A DNA stretch of 64,000 nucleotides from Haematococcus lacustris (lineage: Eukaryota > Chlorophyta > Chlorophyceae > Chlamydomonadales > Haematococcaceae), in contig JASKMD010000031.1 in the NCBI GenBank assembly GCA_030144725.1, forward strand, positions 5,602,999-5,666,998, given 5' to 3'. Shown here one piece after another: positions 1 through 11,057 of the stretch (positions are counted from its first letter, which is position 1; each line of letters begins with the position of its first letter). Under the pieces are notes generated by a model that did not search any database, was not told the origin of the DNA, and was given only the letters and a program-made list of their open reading frames with translations. The position numbers and the translations under genes are program-made.

Positions 1-81
1 NNNNNNNNNNNNNNNNNNNNNNNNNNNNNNNNNNNNNNNNNNNNNNNNNNNNNNNNNNNNNNNNNNNNNNNNNNNNNNNNN
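1..81. other. assembly gap (run of N)
   Basis: The first 81 bases are N, so the window begins at a scaffold gap. The sequence right after it is one copy of a repeat that recurs at 3880-4110, so the gap probably falls in repetitive DNA. Confidence 0.99.
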
Positions 82-90
82 ATTGCATGG

Positions 91-321
91 ACATCAAAGG
101 CGCAGTTTTGGTGGTGGGTATGGCAGCAGGTGTCTAGGCTCATTGTCGTGCCAATGAGGCCTAGCTTGAGTTTTACGGGTTCTCATTATGAGAATCCCAT
201 AGCATTGTGAAAGACTGGGACCTGGATGCTCGCGATATTAGGACAACAAAGCTACGCTCTCTGTATGCTGTTACAAGGTTGCTGTTACATAGCTTTAGCC
301 AGAGTGACCAATGGGTTTGCT
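91..321. repeat. 231-bp direct repeat, left copy
   Basis: Positions 91-321 match 3880-4110 with one visible difference (gagaatccc versus gagagtccc). The copies are 3.79 kb apart in the same orientation. Neither has TG...CA ends, so they are not obvious LTRs, although the fragment next to the right copy is a copia-like gag. At 322 the left copy is cut by sequence resembling the terminal repeat of the element at 46070-52021. Confidence 0.85.
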
Positions 322-341
322 GGTCACCCCGGCCATTGGCC
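322..341 (+). mobile_element. terminus related to the 46070-52021 element
   Basis: The sequence here reads GGTCACCCCGGCCATTGGCC. It differs by one base in the first 20 from the 26-bp terminal inverted repeat of the nested element at 46070-52021. About 150 bp inside both copies a second short match occurs (ctcagatc-n2-cgcccgcc, near 456-471 here and near 50330 there). This looks like the left end of a diverged family member. I did not find its right end. Confidence 0.5.
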
Positions 342-972
342 ATGCCAATCCGTGACAGGCCTGCGCATCGCACCACGCGCTAGTGAAGGGTAGCTGAAAC
401 TATCGCGGTAAGTCACGCGCGCTGAAACTCGCGTTTTAGACTGAAGCCTTGTCTCAGATCACCGCCCGCCACCAGGTTGAAAATTGAGATAGCGCACACA
501 AGTTGCGACCCACTCCCAAGAGCAGTGGTCTCATATTAGCTCAAGCAGCGGCCCGGGGGCGTTGTTAACCGAGAGGTACAGTGTTCAACACCTGCCTGAT
601 GCAAAGTTAGCGGCATCTTTGGTGTCTGTTAAGAGATAGCCTTCCGTGTAACAGTAAGAACTTGTTACCGCAAGATTGCCAGCTGGAAGAAGCCACGTGA
701 GCTGCTGACAATTGATAAAACCTACATGAACATTCCATATTAACAACGCAAAAGGGTTGCCCGGTCACTACGGCACTAAGCCACTCCCAACTGCACAACC
801 AGCTCACTCCTATTGTCGTAGGAGTAAGGCACACGCTGAGGCACACGCTGAGCCGCTTGAGCTTCTTGCCGGGTATCCGACCTGTGATTTGTTCGCGGTC
901 ACATGGGGCAGCCCATGGGGGAGCAAAGACTGCAATGGCTTGCGCTGATGGTCAGATAACCCGGACTAGATT
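342..972. other. no gene seen
   Basis: The short open frames here have no recognisable domain. The stretch probably belongs to the mobile element that starts at 322. A duplicated 10-base motif (ggcacacgct) occurs near 830-850. Confidence 0.4.
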
Positions 973-1162
973 GCAGCTGCCAATGTGATAAACGCTATTG
1001 AAAACGACGCAGTATTGAGAGAGCGTTGAGAGACTTGCATGACCCATGTCGGGGCCCCATGAGTCCAGGTCAGGAGTCCCCAACATGGGGTTGGTAATCT
1101 TCATGCAACTACACTTTCAATACTGAACCGTTTTCGATAGCGTTCATCACACTGGCAGCTGC
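973..1162. mobile_element. 190-bp hairpin (foldback) element
   Basis: The segment begins gcagctgcc and ends ggcagctgc. The two arms of about 85 bp are imperfect reverse complements: they share ...aacgctat-gaaaacg...cagtattga... on one arm and its complement on the other. The inner part (ttgcatgaa...accaaccccatgttgggg) also occurs at 15071-15100 inside a Fanzor relic, which suggests a shared mobile origin. No coding capacity is visible, so it is a small non-autonomous foldback or MITE-like element. Confidence 0.65.
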
Positions 1163-1639
1163 GAATTATTGCGCATCTACTGGCAAGCGGCGCGTTAACT
1201 CTTGCGAGTGAGGACATGCCGGCGCAAGCGAGCGCGGATACACCTCAGCTGCTCACCATCGATTGTTCTAGTGGTATGTAGCGGCATCAGCGGTTGAACT
1301 GCGCCTTGCATCGAGCAGGAAGTACAATCTCATTTCAGCCCGCCAAGCTCGCACCGCGAGCCTTTTACTTGTGCAGGCTGCGTCGGAGTGCCATCGTTGG
1401 GCAAGAAATAACTCGACATTGTAGCGAAGTGCGAATGGATAGAGGTCTCTCTAGCCAGCCACACAGAAAAAGGGACCCCCTTGCACAAACTGGCATGTGG
1501 TGAGCTGACCACTGTGAGTTATTAGACTTTCGAGTTATTACATTGTTCGTAACTCAACGACACAGCTGTTGGAGAAGAAATCACGGCAATCCATCAACCA
1601 GGGCCGCCTCCTCACCCTTTGGCGTGACCCGACTCTGCC

Positions 1640-1900
1640 TTGCAGGATTTTCTAGCCTACTCCGACCGCCTGGACCGCACCCCCTTGCAGCCCCACCACC
1701 TCCCAGCCCCCGCAGAAGCCTCCCACCCCCTCCCGCCCCCTCCCAGCCCCCTTACTGCCCCGCCACCCCTTCCCCTCTCCCAGCCCCTCCCAGCCCCCTC
1801 ACTGCCCTCCCACCCCCTCCCAGCCCCTCCCACCCCCTTCTAAGCCCCTCACTGCCCCGCCACCCCCTCCCCCCCCCCCCTCCCAGCCCCCTGGCCCTAG
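1640..1900. repeat. CCCCTCCCAGCC-rich low-complexity tract
   Basis: This is an irregular C-rich tandem array of CCCAGCCCCCTC-like units. It keeps several reading frames open, but the translations are only Pro/Ser/Leu repeats and are not taken as genes. Confidence 0.8.
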
Positions 1901-1994
1901 CAAGTCATTGCAAGACGCAAACCCATGGTCATGGCCCATATCTGCAACACAGTAGCCGCCCTGCATGGCGATGAGCTGGGGGTAGCAGCAGGTG

Positions 1995-2490
1995 CCGGTG
2001 CTGGTGCCGCCCCTGACCTGCCCCCCCCTCCTGCTGCACCCCCCTGGCAGCAGCAGGCAGCTGGTGCTGGTGCCGCCTCTGACCTGCCCCCCCCTCCTGC
2101 TGCACCCCCCTGGCAGCAGCAGGCAGCTGGTGCTGGTGCCGCCTCTGACCTGCCCCCCCCTCCTGCTGCACCCCCCTGGCAGCAGCAGGCAGCTGGTGCT
2201 GGTGCCGCCCCTGACCTGCCCCCCCCTCCTGCTGCACCCCCCTGGCAGCAGCAGGCAGCTGGTGCTGGTGCCGCCTCTGACCTGCCCCCCCCTCCTGCTG
2301 CACCCCCCTGGCAGCAGCAGGCAGCTGGTGCTGGTGCCGCCTCTGACCTGCCCCCCCCTCCTGCTGCACCCCCCTGGCAGCAGCAGGCAGCTGGTGCTGG
2401 TGCCGCCTCTGACCTGCCCCCCCCTCCTGCTGCACCCCTCTGGCAGCAGCAGGCAGCTGGTGCTGGTGCTGCCCCTGGGCTGCCCACCCC
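1995..2490 (+). repeat. 66-bp minisatellite, about 7 copies
   Basis: Seven near-perfect 66-bp units run through this stretch. Because 66 is a multiple of three, every frame stays open across it. On the plus strand, in an ORF from 1925 to 2770, each unit encodes a 22-residue repeat containing SDLPPPPAAPPWQQQ and flanked by AGAGA. The minus strand is equally open. No domain outside the array supports a gene, so a coding role is only possible. Confidence 0.75.
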
Positions 2491-2770
2491 TCCAGCTGAG
2501 CAGCAGGGGGTCAGGGCGGAGCTGGACACCAGCTCGACACGCAAGCGGAGGGCGGGCGGGAGGGACCGGACCCAACAAGTCGAGCAAGGTAACGTAGCAA
2601 TGGCCTACACACCTTGTGTGGCCTCACAGAGTGGCCAGGTAGTAGGTACTACTCACGAAGTGGTCAAGCAATGCACCAGCGTTGTATACTTCCGAGCATG
2701 GGTGGAGGGGCGTCGTTACATCGGTTTTGCGTGCCATGTGCATTGTTTTGACTGCGGCGACTGTCCCTGA

Positions 2771-3227
2771 CTGTTTGCAGAGGCTACTGGGCCACGTCGG
2801 TCGCGGCAGTCGGTCGCGGCGAGGCCCGCATGACCAAAACTGGCATGGATTTGAATGTCAAGATTCGAGCCGCCATAGCACTCAGCACAGTGCACAGTAT
2901 TTAATGTTACAAGCTGCACCGCATAGCTGACAGAGTCCTCTATCCAGGGATGTGCGAAACCTAAATAGAAACCACGTGGCTGAGACGCGGCGTCGTTTTG
3001 ATTACCAGGGGTCGGTTTCCTATCATTTCCAGCCATTTTTTGAATGTTGGGGACACCTGAGTCCAGGAGGCGGCCATCGACGGCGCATCATCAACCAGGT
3101 GCGCAGGGTCGCAGCGCCACCCAGGCGCAGCTAACGCGCTAGAAAGCGAACGAAGGCGCGACAAGTATCGGGAGCTAATATGAGCTAATATGGTTGGCTT
3201 GCTATTATTTCTAATACTATTATTAGA
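2771..3227. other. no gene seen
   Basis: This is mixed sequence with no recognisable protein. Its right end (3175-3240) has an A/T-rich ctaata-type tract followed by a G run. That tract resembles the A/T-rich tract at 43070-43180 (both continue ...ttag-G-run-...cgccctagc), which suggests a shared element boundary. Confidence 0.4.
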
Positions 3228-3686
3228 TTAGGGGGGGAACCGCCCTAGCAGCGATACTGCTCCTAGCCACCCCTCACATTGCATGCACCCGCGGGCCGTG
3301 CGGTGCGCCTCACACAGCAATCTGTAGCGCGATCGATCGAGGGTGAGGCTGATGAAGGCGTGCGCGCGCCTGTCTAGGTCGGCTGAGACGGGAGGAGAGG
3401 TCTGCGGAGTGCCGGGCACTGATCTGGCGGGCACTGATCTGTCGCCCTCGGGCGCTGAACTCTCAGAAGGTGTACTTAGCTGTACGCGTACAGCTGGAGT
3501 GCCGTTGCCCGCGGGCGTGGCCGGTGCTGCTCCCTCGGAAGCCTCAGCACCGCCAAAGACGGCGTCGTAGTAGCCGGTAAGAGCCAGCGCGTGGGTGCAG
3601 TCCCACCTCCAGTCGGGGTAGTTCGGCCCCATCAGCGTTTGCACTGCTGCCGCAGCAGCCATTGGCGCCGCAGCACTCATCGTCAC
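3228..3686 (-). pseudogene. Ty1/copia gag-like fragment
   Basis: The minus-strand frame of about 152 codons starts with an Ala-rich leader. It continues with a block typical of copia gag/UBN2-type N-termini: GPNYPDWRWDCTHAL near residue 20, then, after a low-complexity insert, RRAHAFISLTLDRSRYRLLCEA near residue 105. The similarity stops at ARGCMQ, and no protease, integrase or reverse transcriptase follows to the left. The piece is a truncated gag 5' end. The call rests on remembered family patterns, so confidence is moderate. Confidence 0.5.
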
Positions 3687-3879
3687 CCGAGGTAGTGATA
3701 CCGGGGGCTGACGGAACGGTTGCTCTGCTCTTCAGGAGGGCAGTGGGCCCATAACCTGCGCGAGGGCACGACCGTGCCGTCGTGCCTCACGCAGGTGCCT
3801 GCTTAAATCCTACCGGGTCACACACAACACACTACCCGTGACGAAGAGTCGATGGAATGGCTTGACTGTAATCTCTAAC

Positions 3880-4110
3880 ACATCAAAGGCGCAGTTTTGG
3901 TGGTGGGTATGGCAGCAGGTGTCTAGGCTCATTGTCGTGCCAATGAGGCCTAGCTTGAGTTTTACGGGTTCTCATTATGAGAGTCCCATAGCATTGTGAA
4001 AGACTGGGACCTGGATGCTCGCGATATTAGGACAACAAAGCTACGCTCTCTGTATGCTGTTACAAGGTTGCTGTTACATAGCTTTAGCCAGAGTGACCAA
4101 TGGGTTTGCT
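3880..4110. repeat. 231-bp direct repeat, right copy
   Basis: This is the second copy of the repeat at 91-321. It lies about 195 bp upstream (minus-strand sense) of the copia-like gag fragment, where an LTR would be expected. It lacks TG/CA termini, and no primer-binding site resembling an initiator-tRNA complement is visible next to it. After 4110 the sequence continues as ttgcatgctg. Confidence 0.85.
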
Positions 4111-5227
4111 TTGCATGCTGCACCTTTTGAACACTAATGGTTCGAAGTTTGTTAACCTCCACGGCATGGGCTTGTGTCCCAGTCCCGGGGGGGGGGGGCA
4201 AAGGGGCCGGTGCAGCATAGGGGCCCTGGGCGGGGAGTGCATAACGAGTGTGGCGTGAAAGCTGTGTTTGGCTTCCTGCATCACAGCCAAGGTTTGCTCC
4301 ATGGTAAGCCTCAGCAACCACATAGCTGGGACTTTAGGGAGGTGTGGGTGCTCATGGCGGCCAAGCAGGCCAGCATCTGGCGCCTAAAGCGAGAATACCG
4401 ATCACTGTCGTTGAGGTTGCACGGTGAGCAACCCAGTTATACGGCAGCTGAGACAGTACTGGTAAAGAACAAGTCGAGGGAGCCAGGCGAGGGGGCCAGG
4501 CGAGCGTGCCAAGGGAGACAAGGGCCAGGCGAGCGTGCCAAGGGGACAAGTGAGCCAGGCGTGCGTGCCAAGCAAATGAAGCTGAAGAAGCACCGAGCAG
4601 GCTGGCATCACACATTTGCAGGTTGTGAATGGGGCCTGCATTGCGTCGTGCATCACACACTCCATGGACTGAACAAATGACCTGCAGCCTAACATCCACA
4701 CTGTTGAACCGACGGGGCAGCATTTTGTTCACCGGTGCAGAAGCATATGGGACAATACCGTCCCTAGCAAGCATCTACCAGGTTCGCATGTTATTGTAGT
4801 TTTGCTATTCAACTGCTGCCATTATGTGCAGGGTCCAACTGAGTCATGGCACTGACAGTGTGCCACAATAAGAACACAAGGTTGTGATGTCATGGACATG
4901 CAGAACCCCATGCTCAAGGTGCCAACCATGCATGCTCTTTTGCTATGCCTGCACAACTCCCTCGCCCCTCCATCCATCTGAGTCGGACCACTAGGGACCA
5001 CTAGAGACTACTAGGGACAACTCAGATTGGTGTTAAGGGGCTGTGTGGAGTTATGTTCCCATGCACATGGCATATGGCACATGGCACGGGCACCTACCAC
5101 CTACACCTTGCCTTACACCTGTGACAGGGCTAGGGTCTAGGTTTGGCATGGCCTGCATGCACTGATTGTGAGCTAATGACAGCTCAAGAGAGGGGGGCAC
5201 ACACTACTGTGCACCAGCAGGTTGCTG
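4111..5227. other. no gene seen; short GCCAGGCGAGCGTGCCAAG repeats
   Basis: A poly-G run lies at about 4188-4198. Three imperfect copies of a GCCAGGCGAGCGTGCCAAG-type unit lie at about 4490-4575. Open frames here have no recognisable domains. A TTACA at about 5113-5117, which is TGTAA on the minus strand, is a candidate polyadenylation signal for the minus-strand gene ending at 5804. Confidence 0.4.
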
Positions 5228-5791
5228 CTACTGCTGCTGGGCCTTGGGTGGCCAGTCTCGCAGCCGCTTGTGGCCCAGCTGAGGGTATTCCTTGCCCTTG
5301 GCTGGCAGCTTTCCCTGCTGTGGCCACCAGCACAGCTCCAGCGGGCGCCACCTGCTCTCCACAATGCGCTGCATGTTCAACGCTGCATTGCAGTCCCTGT
5401 CCAGCCACCTGCCTGGCTGTGGTGCTGGCTTGGCTTTGGCATCCTTGCCCTGGGCCTTGCCTTTGCCCTGGGTGGGCTCGGTGGGCTCAGCTGCCTGCTG
5501 AGCCTTGGTGCCCTTGCTGCGCTTGGCTGGCGGGGGAGTGCTGGGCCCTGGCTCTGGGGCTGCTGGCTGTGTGGCTGCCTGGCTGCTGCATGGGGCCACT
5601 ACCAGGCACCACATCAGGCCCCACACTGGCTGGTCACGCTGCTGGCTCCAGGCTGGGCACAACAGGCGGTGTTCCACCTGCCCTGCTGGGGGCTTCCAGC
5701 CTGCAGGCCTGGTGGGCTGCTCATGGTCCAGCTCCTCACCACAGGGCTGCTGGCCATTCACTGCTGCACAGCCCCCATGAAGCATGGCCAC
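5228..5791 (-). pseudogene. Fanzor/TnpB-like 3' fragment (relic 1)
   Basis: The C-terminal part of the frame carries GRWLDRDCNAALNMQR. This is the RuvC-III/zinc-ribbon-end signature of TnpB and its eukaryotic Fanzor relatives (D-x-D-x-NAA-x-N). It is followed by WRPLELC and a Gly/Lys-rich tail. Upstream is a VWGLMWC motif and a Pro/Ala/Lys-rich linker. No RuvC-I or RuvC-II motif is present, so this is a decayed 3' end. It lies directly downstream of the ALY/LIN9 stop codon, on the same strand, and is probably embedded in that gene's 3' UTR. A closely related relic lies at 14580-15228. Confidence 0.7.
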
Positions 5792-5803
5792 CTTGCACTG
5801 GCA

Positions 5804-8800
5804 TCATGTGCTAGCCAGCCTGGCCTTCAGCCGTCGCGTCACCTCCAGTATCTTTGCATAGAGCGCTGCATTGGGGCAGCCCTGCACAAAACCCTCATGC
5901 AAAGGCTGCTGCTCCACAGCATTGCCCCTTCTCTGTAGCCGAACGTCCTGCTGGCCAAGAGGTTCATGCACCAGCCCCGCATCTGCTGGTACACCCTCCT
6001 CCCTACCCCCCTCGCCAGGGGTGCGCTGCGTCATGCTGGCAGCCTGCCCACAGCTCGCTGACGCGTTGCTGCCTGGCACATCTGCCTGCTGCCTGGGTTG
6101 GGTTAGGCTGCACAGCTGGCTCAGCACCCCCTCCAGGATACTGTCGGCCAGGCTGCCAGTCAGCTGATTGCTACAAATCCGGCTGATAGCACAAATGAGG
6201 GCGAGGCAGGAAGTGACCAGGACGTCCAGCTCAGGGGCTATTGACTGGGGTGGCTGAGCAGGGGTTGGTGGCTGGGGTGAGACAGCAGCAGCAGCAGGAG
6301 GAGCTGTGGCACCAGCTGGGCCGCTTTCTCCTCCCAGGGAGTCAAGACCAGTGCCTTGGTTACTGTGCTTCACTCCGCTTGGCGTCAGCGTTTGCGCCAG
6401 GACGGCAACCCCCTGTGCTGCCACCCCCTCTGCTGCTTGAACCATCCCTCTTGCTGCACCCTCCCCTGGCTGTTTAGAATCAACTGCTGCCGTTGGCTGC
6501 TGCTGCTGCTGCTGGGGGGCAGCCAGGCGCAGCAGCTGGTCAGGTCCCCCGGCTCTCTGTCGCTCAAGGTACTGCTGCTGGTACTGGAGACACTGCTGGT
6601 GCAGGAGGGTGTCCCCTGGGCTGGGTATGCAAGTCTTTGCTCGGGCCCCTGCAGCCTGCCCACGGCACCGCTCCACAACCACTGCTGCGTCTGCGAAAGC
6701 AGAGCACACCACTGCTGCAGCTGCTTGGGCCTCCATTTCTCTGGCCAGAGCTGCTTTGTCCAGCTCGTTTGCGTGCACCCCGAGCAGCAGCCGGCTGGTG
6801 GTTTGCGGTCCCGCTTGGACAGAAGCTACTGCAGTATCCAAGCCCTGTGCTGATGGGGCAGCTGGCTGCAGACCCAGCTGGCTGAGCTGTGGAGCACTCG
6901 CTGGAGCGCCGGTTGCCAGCAGGTCAGCGGTAGTGGAGGCTGCACAAACACTCGAATTCAAGATAGGCCCTGGGGCCAGCACTGGCTGTTGCACAGACAA
7001 GGTACTCAAACCGGACGGGGCTGTGCTGCCAGTCCCAGTTGCAGGTGCGGCAGCAGTCAGCGCAGGGGCAGGGAGCGTGTTCCCTGCCTGGGCAGCGACT
7101 GGCTGCACTGGCACTGCCCCTGCTTCAGTGCCAACCTGGGTGGCGGGGAGAGCTGGGCCTGCAGCTGGAGGGTCTGGGGCGGCAGGGGCTGAGCCTGGGG
7201 CGAGGGTGGCTGCGGAGTGGGCAGTGATGGCAGCTATGGCAGCTGTGATGTTGGCAGCAGTGCCCGCAGGGGAGACGAGGAGCGCGCACGCAGCCTTGTG
7301 TGTGCGAGCGTGTAGGCGCTGCATGGCAGTATCCAGCTCTGCTGCCACCTCCTTCAGCTGCAAGATGGCCTGCATAGACCAGAGCGGCAGCCTCAGTGTT
7401 GTGAAAACCTGGGAGGATGAGGTGACTTGCCTGCTGCACTGATGCAGCATCACAGGTAGCCAAGTGCCATGCATGACCCACAGGCTCTGCTGGCCCCACT
7501 GTAGCATTCCACAGTGTCAGAAGTGAAGCTCAGCTGTGATAACTGCACTTGCAAATGCTACATGCAATGGTCAAATGCTTCATGCAATGGTCAATAAACA
7601 GAATAGCCAGTGCTTCAGCACACTCGGTACCTTTACTCCCAGCTTCAGCACTAAGTATAGTTCATTACAATGGATCGAGGACCCCTAGCCCCTACGGAGC
7701 AAGGGCTATGGCGAGGAAGTTTTCTTATCGTAGACAATGTTGGCACACTCAGTGCCTTCACCCACAACTCAGCTCTGAGCCACTGACCACAAGCTCCTGG
7801 CACGACATCATTCCTGTGATGCTCATCTGAGCTCATGTGCTACACAGCCACCTGTGCTCTTGCTGCAAGTCTTGCTCCCACACACCTGACTGTATGCGAG
7901 TTGGAAAGGCTCAGGCGCAGGGCTGAGGCCATCCTGCTGCTTGGCTGCCTCTGCTTGATCATTAAGCTGCTTCAATTGGGTCAACAGTGCCACCTTTCTG
8001 TCGGTCAGATTATTCACCTGTACAGGCAACATCAGCAGTCCAGGTAGCAGTGGGTGCTACATGATAGACACGCGATGCCAACAGTGCACTATAAGCACTG
8101 ACAACTACTGTCAAGGGACACACTGCTCAGCACGGTGGTGAGACGCACTGTCTGATGCGCACCCAGCACCTACCACTCCCTTCGTCCCGCCTCACCATCA
8201 ACCACTCACCTGAGAGAGCAGCGCCATATTTTCCTCTGTTTCCTGATCCTCAGCAGCTTGGGTGCCCTCACCAGGCAGCTGCTCCAGCTCCCCAGCGCCT
8301 CTCAACTGACTGTCAGACGCACCCATAAGTGCCTCTGCCAACCGAGCTGCGCCTGCTGCCGCTGTGGAAGCTGTAGCAGATTCCGGCGGCAGGTTGAGGA
8401 TTGTACCCACTGAGTGAGCCTGGATGGCACACCTTGGGGTGGTGAAGTTGCCCGCCTCGCCCTGCTGCTGCTGCTGTTGTGTGCTTGCTTGGCCAGCACT
8501 GTGGCTGTCCTTAATCTTGCTGTACATCTCTCTAAATGCAAGGGCCTGGTAGATGGCGCGGGTTGCGGCACTGCTGTTGGTGGCACTCACGACACGGCCG
8601 TTCATGAGCTGGGGTTTGCGCAGGAGCAGCGACAAAGGCAGGTTGTCGCCAGGGCTGACGGGCATCAGTTCAGTGTCTGCCACCACCTCGGTCATGAGTT
8701 CAGCCCTATGGAACTGAACCCTGCAGAGAGGGAGGGAAGAGAGTAGAGGGCCAGGGCAGGTCAGCGCAGGCCAAGGGAGAATGAAGAAGGGGGCAGAGGA

Positions 8801-11026
8801 TGGGGAGATGGAGGTCATGGCAGGAAGTAGATGTCTGTAAGTCATTTCACACTCCTGTGATTATATATATACATGTATCATGCAATAAGAAGACAACCGT
8901 AGTGTGTAAAGGACAGAGCTGGAGCTTGCGCACACTTCTGGAGGCATTTCGGTTCAAAGACTTGTGCCGCAGCACGTTCCTCGTGACACCTGTTGGCGCA
9001 CACCTCCATCATGCTTGTCCCAACCCCACCTCTTGCCTGCTGCCATACTTTGTACCTGTCATACCCTCACATGTAGCTTGCAACCCATGTGCACCAGACC
9101 CTCGTACCTGTACTTTGAACCCTTTATGGTGAGGATGACTCCGTCATGCAGCTGGCGGGTCACTGGGTGCCGCGCCACCACCTGCTGGCCGACCGTCAGC
9201 GGCCTGGGCACATCAGGGGGCACCTCAGCGCCCAGGCCCACCTCCTTGTACTTAGCACGCACAGCCTGCCTGCAGTAGGGGTGCACCACAGGACCCAGTA
9301 CAGGCCAGCATCAGACACAAAGTCTCAAGGCCCAAGGGCCCCACAAGTGTCTGCAGCCATGGCTCCAAGGCCCAGCCCCTGCCTCAATGTCACGACCTAG
9401 ACATACACATGCTGAGCCAGAGACTTGTGAGGTGCTGGTGCAGCCGGCACACCTGGCCCTGCTGTGGCACCACACCTGTAGGACTGCAGCTTGATGCGCT
9501 CTCCTTTGAGAAATGCCAAGGACAGGCGGCGGGGTCGACCAAAGGCGCTGCGTAGCAGGCTCCACTCGCCCCTGGTCAGAGGCCCCACGGCATCCAGGTT
9601 GAGTGTGGTCAGCAGCTCTTCTAGCTCGTTGCGCATGAACCAGGAGCGGTCAATGGCCGGGTACAGCCACTCGTAGACTATCCAGCGCCTGACCCTGTTG
9701 CTAGACAGGGCATGGCTGACCGCTGTCTGGGCAGGGTGCCTTGGCTCTGGCAGCCTCAGCCCAGCCTCTTGGCCCAAGCCTGTCGCCCGATCAATGCCGA
9801 GGCAAGCACCTGGAGAAGAGACAGGTAAGCCTAGCCCCAGACCCAAGCCATGCAGACCACCCAAGGGGCTGGCGGGCAGCAGGGACAAGCTGCCAGTGCG
9901 GGGGGCTGTTCCGTTGGCGATGCCGACGTCCAGAGTCGTGTCGTGGAGGGGGCCAGGGCTGGCGAAGCTTGGTGACAGCATGTGGGACGAGAGGCCTCCT
10001 GACATGAGCATCAGGGTGCGAACCTGGGGGCAGGAGTGGGGCAGGCACAGACATTGTGAGGTTGCAAGCACGCAGCAGGGTTGCTTGCATGGCTCGGGGG
10101 CACAGGGTGAGGGTGAATGAGCATGAAATAGCAAAGAGTGCTTCATAGCCACTCGAGTACGCATTCAACGCATTCAGCACCACTCCTGCATGCCCACATC
10201 TTGCATTTGTAGATTGTAAGTGGGATGACAGTTGGGAAATGGTTGTGATGGTACATGGCTCTAGCTACAGCAGGCATCCATCCACCGGCCTTCCCATGCT
10301 CCTGTTCCCCAAATGCAACTTCCATGTGACTGGGCTACAAAAGCTTAGCTGAACTTGGCCTGCACCTTGCCTGATGCCATGCCCAGATGTTGGTGTGCAT
10401 GGCCTACACTGCTTACCTGTGCCTGTTGTTGCAGAGAAGCTTGTGGGGTGTGGCCCCCGGCCTGGCCCTGCCCAGTTCCCGGGGCATGCTCTGGCAAGGG
10501 CTTGCGCCGCCTACGAGTGCTGCCAGTGCCTGGCTGGCTGGCTGACATGCCGCCTGGGGTGTGGGCTGTGGAGGTCCCACGAGCCCCAGCCCCCCTGCTC
10601 ATCACTGGTGTGTGGTGGTCAAAGCCAGCCAACGGCCCAGACCCTTGACCCAAGCCCAGCCCACACCCACTCGCATCGCCCAGGCCCAGGCTGGGGTGAC
10701 TGTCCAGGCCCCCTGACCCCAACTCTGGCATAGCCAGCACTCCGAGGCTGAACATCGCCAGGTCAGCCTTGTTAAACAGGGGTTTACCGTCAGGCCCCTG
10801 CAACCGCTCCCAATCCACCAGGCAGTCTCCTGGCCCTCCAGCTTCCCTCCTGCCAGGCTGCTGAGGGTCAGAAAACGGCAGGTTAAGAAGGCCCCCACCT
10901 CCACTGCCAGGGAAAGCTGTGGCGCTGCCCAGCTGATCTGATGGCAAAGGCAGCAGGGCACCTGGGTCAAGGGCAGAGAAGCCAGCGGCCTCTAGGGCCT
11001 GCGCCACTGCCGCGCTGTCAACAGCA

Positions 11027-11057
<31 letters not shown>

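Noticed and set aside
1799..2587. 262-codon minus-strand ORF with Ser-Cys-Leu-Leu-Leu repeats
   Set aside because: It is a shadow frame of the 66-bp minisatellite.
3880..4110. LTR of a copia element
   Set aside because: The position suits, but TG/CA ends, a PBS and a clean element boundary are missing, so it is recorded only as a direct repeat.
5143..5938. Plus-strand Leu/Ala/Cys-rich ORFs that resemble a membrane protein
   Set aside because: They are antisense to the Fanzor relic and the end of ALY exon 12, where the minus-strand motifs are clear.
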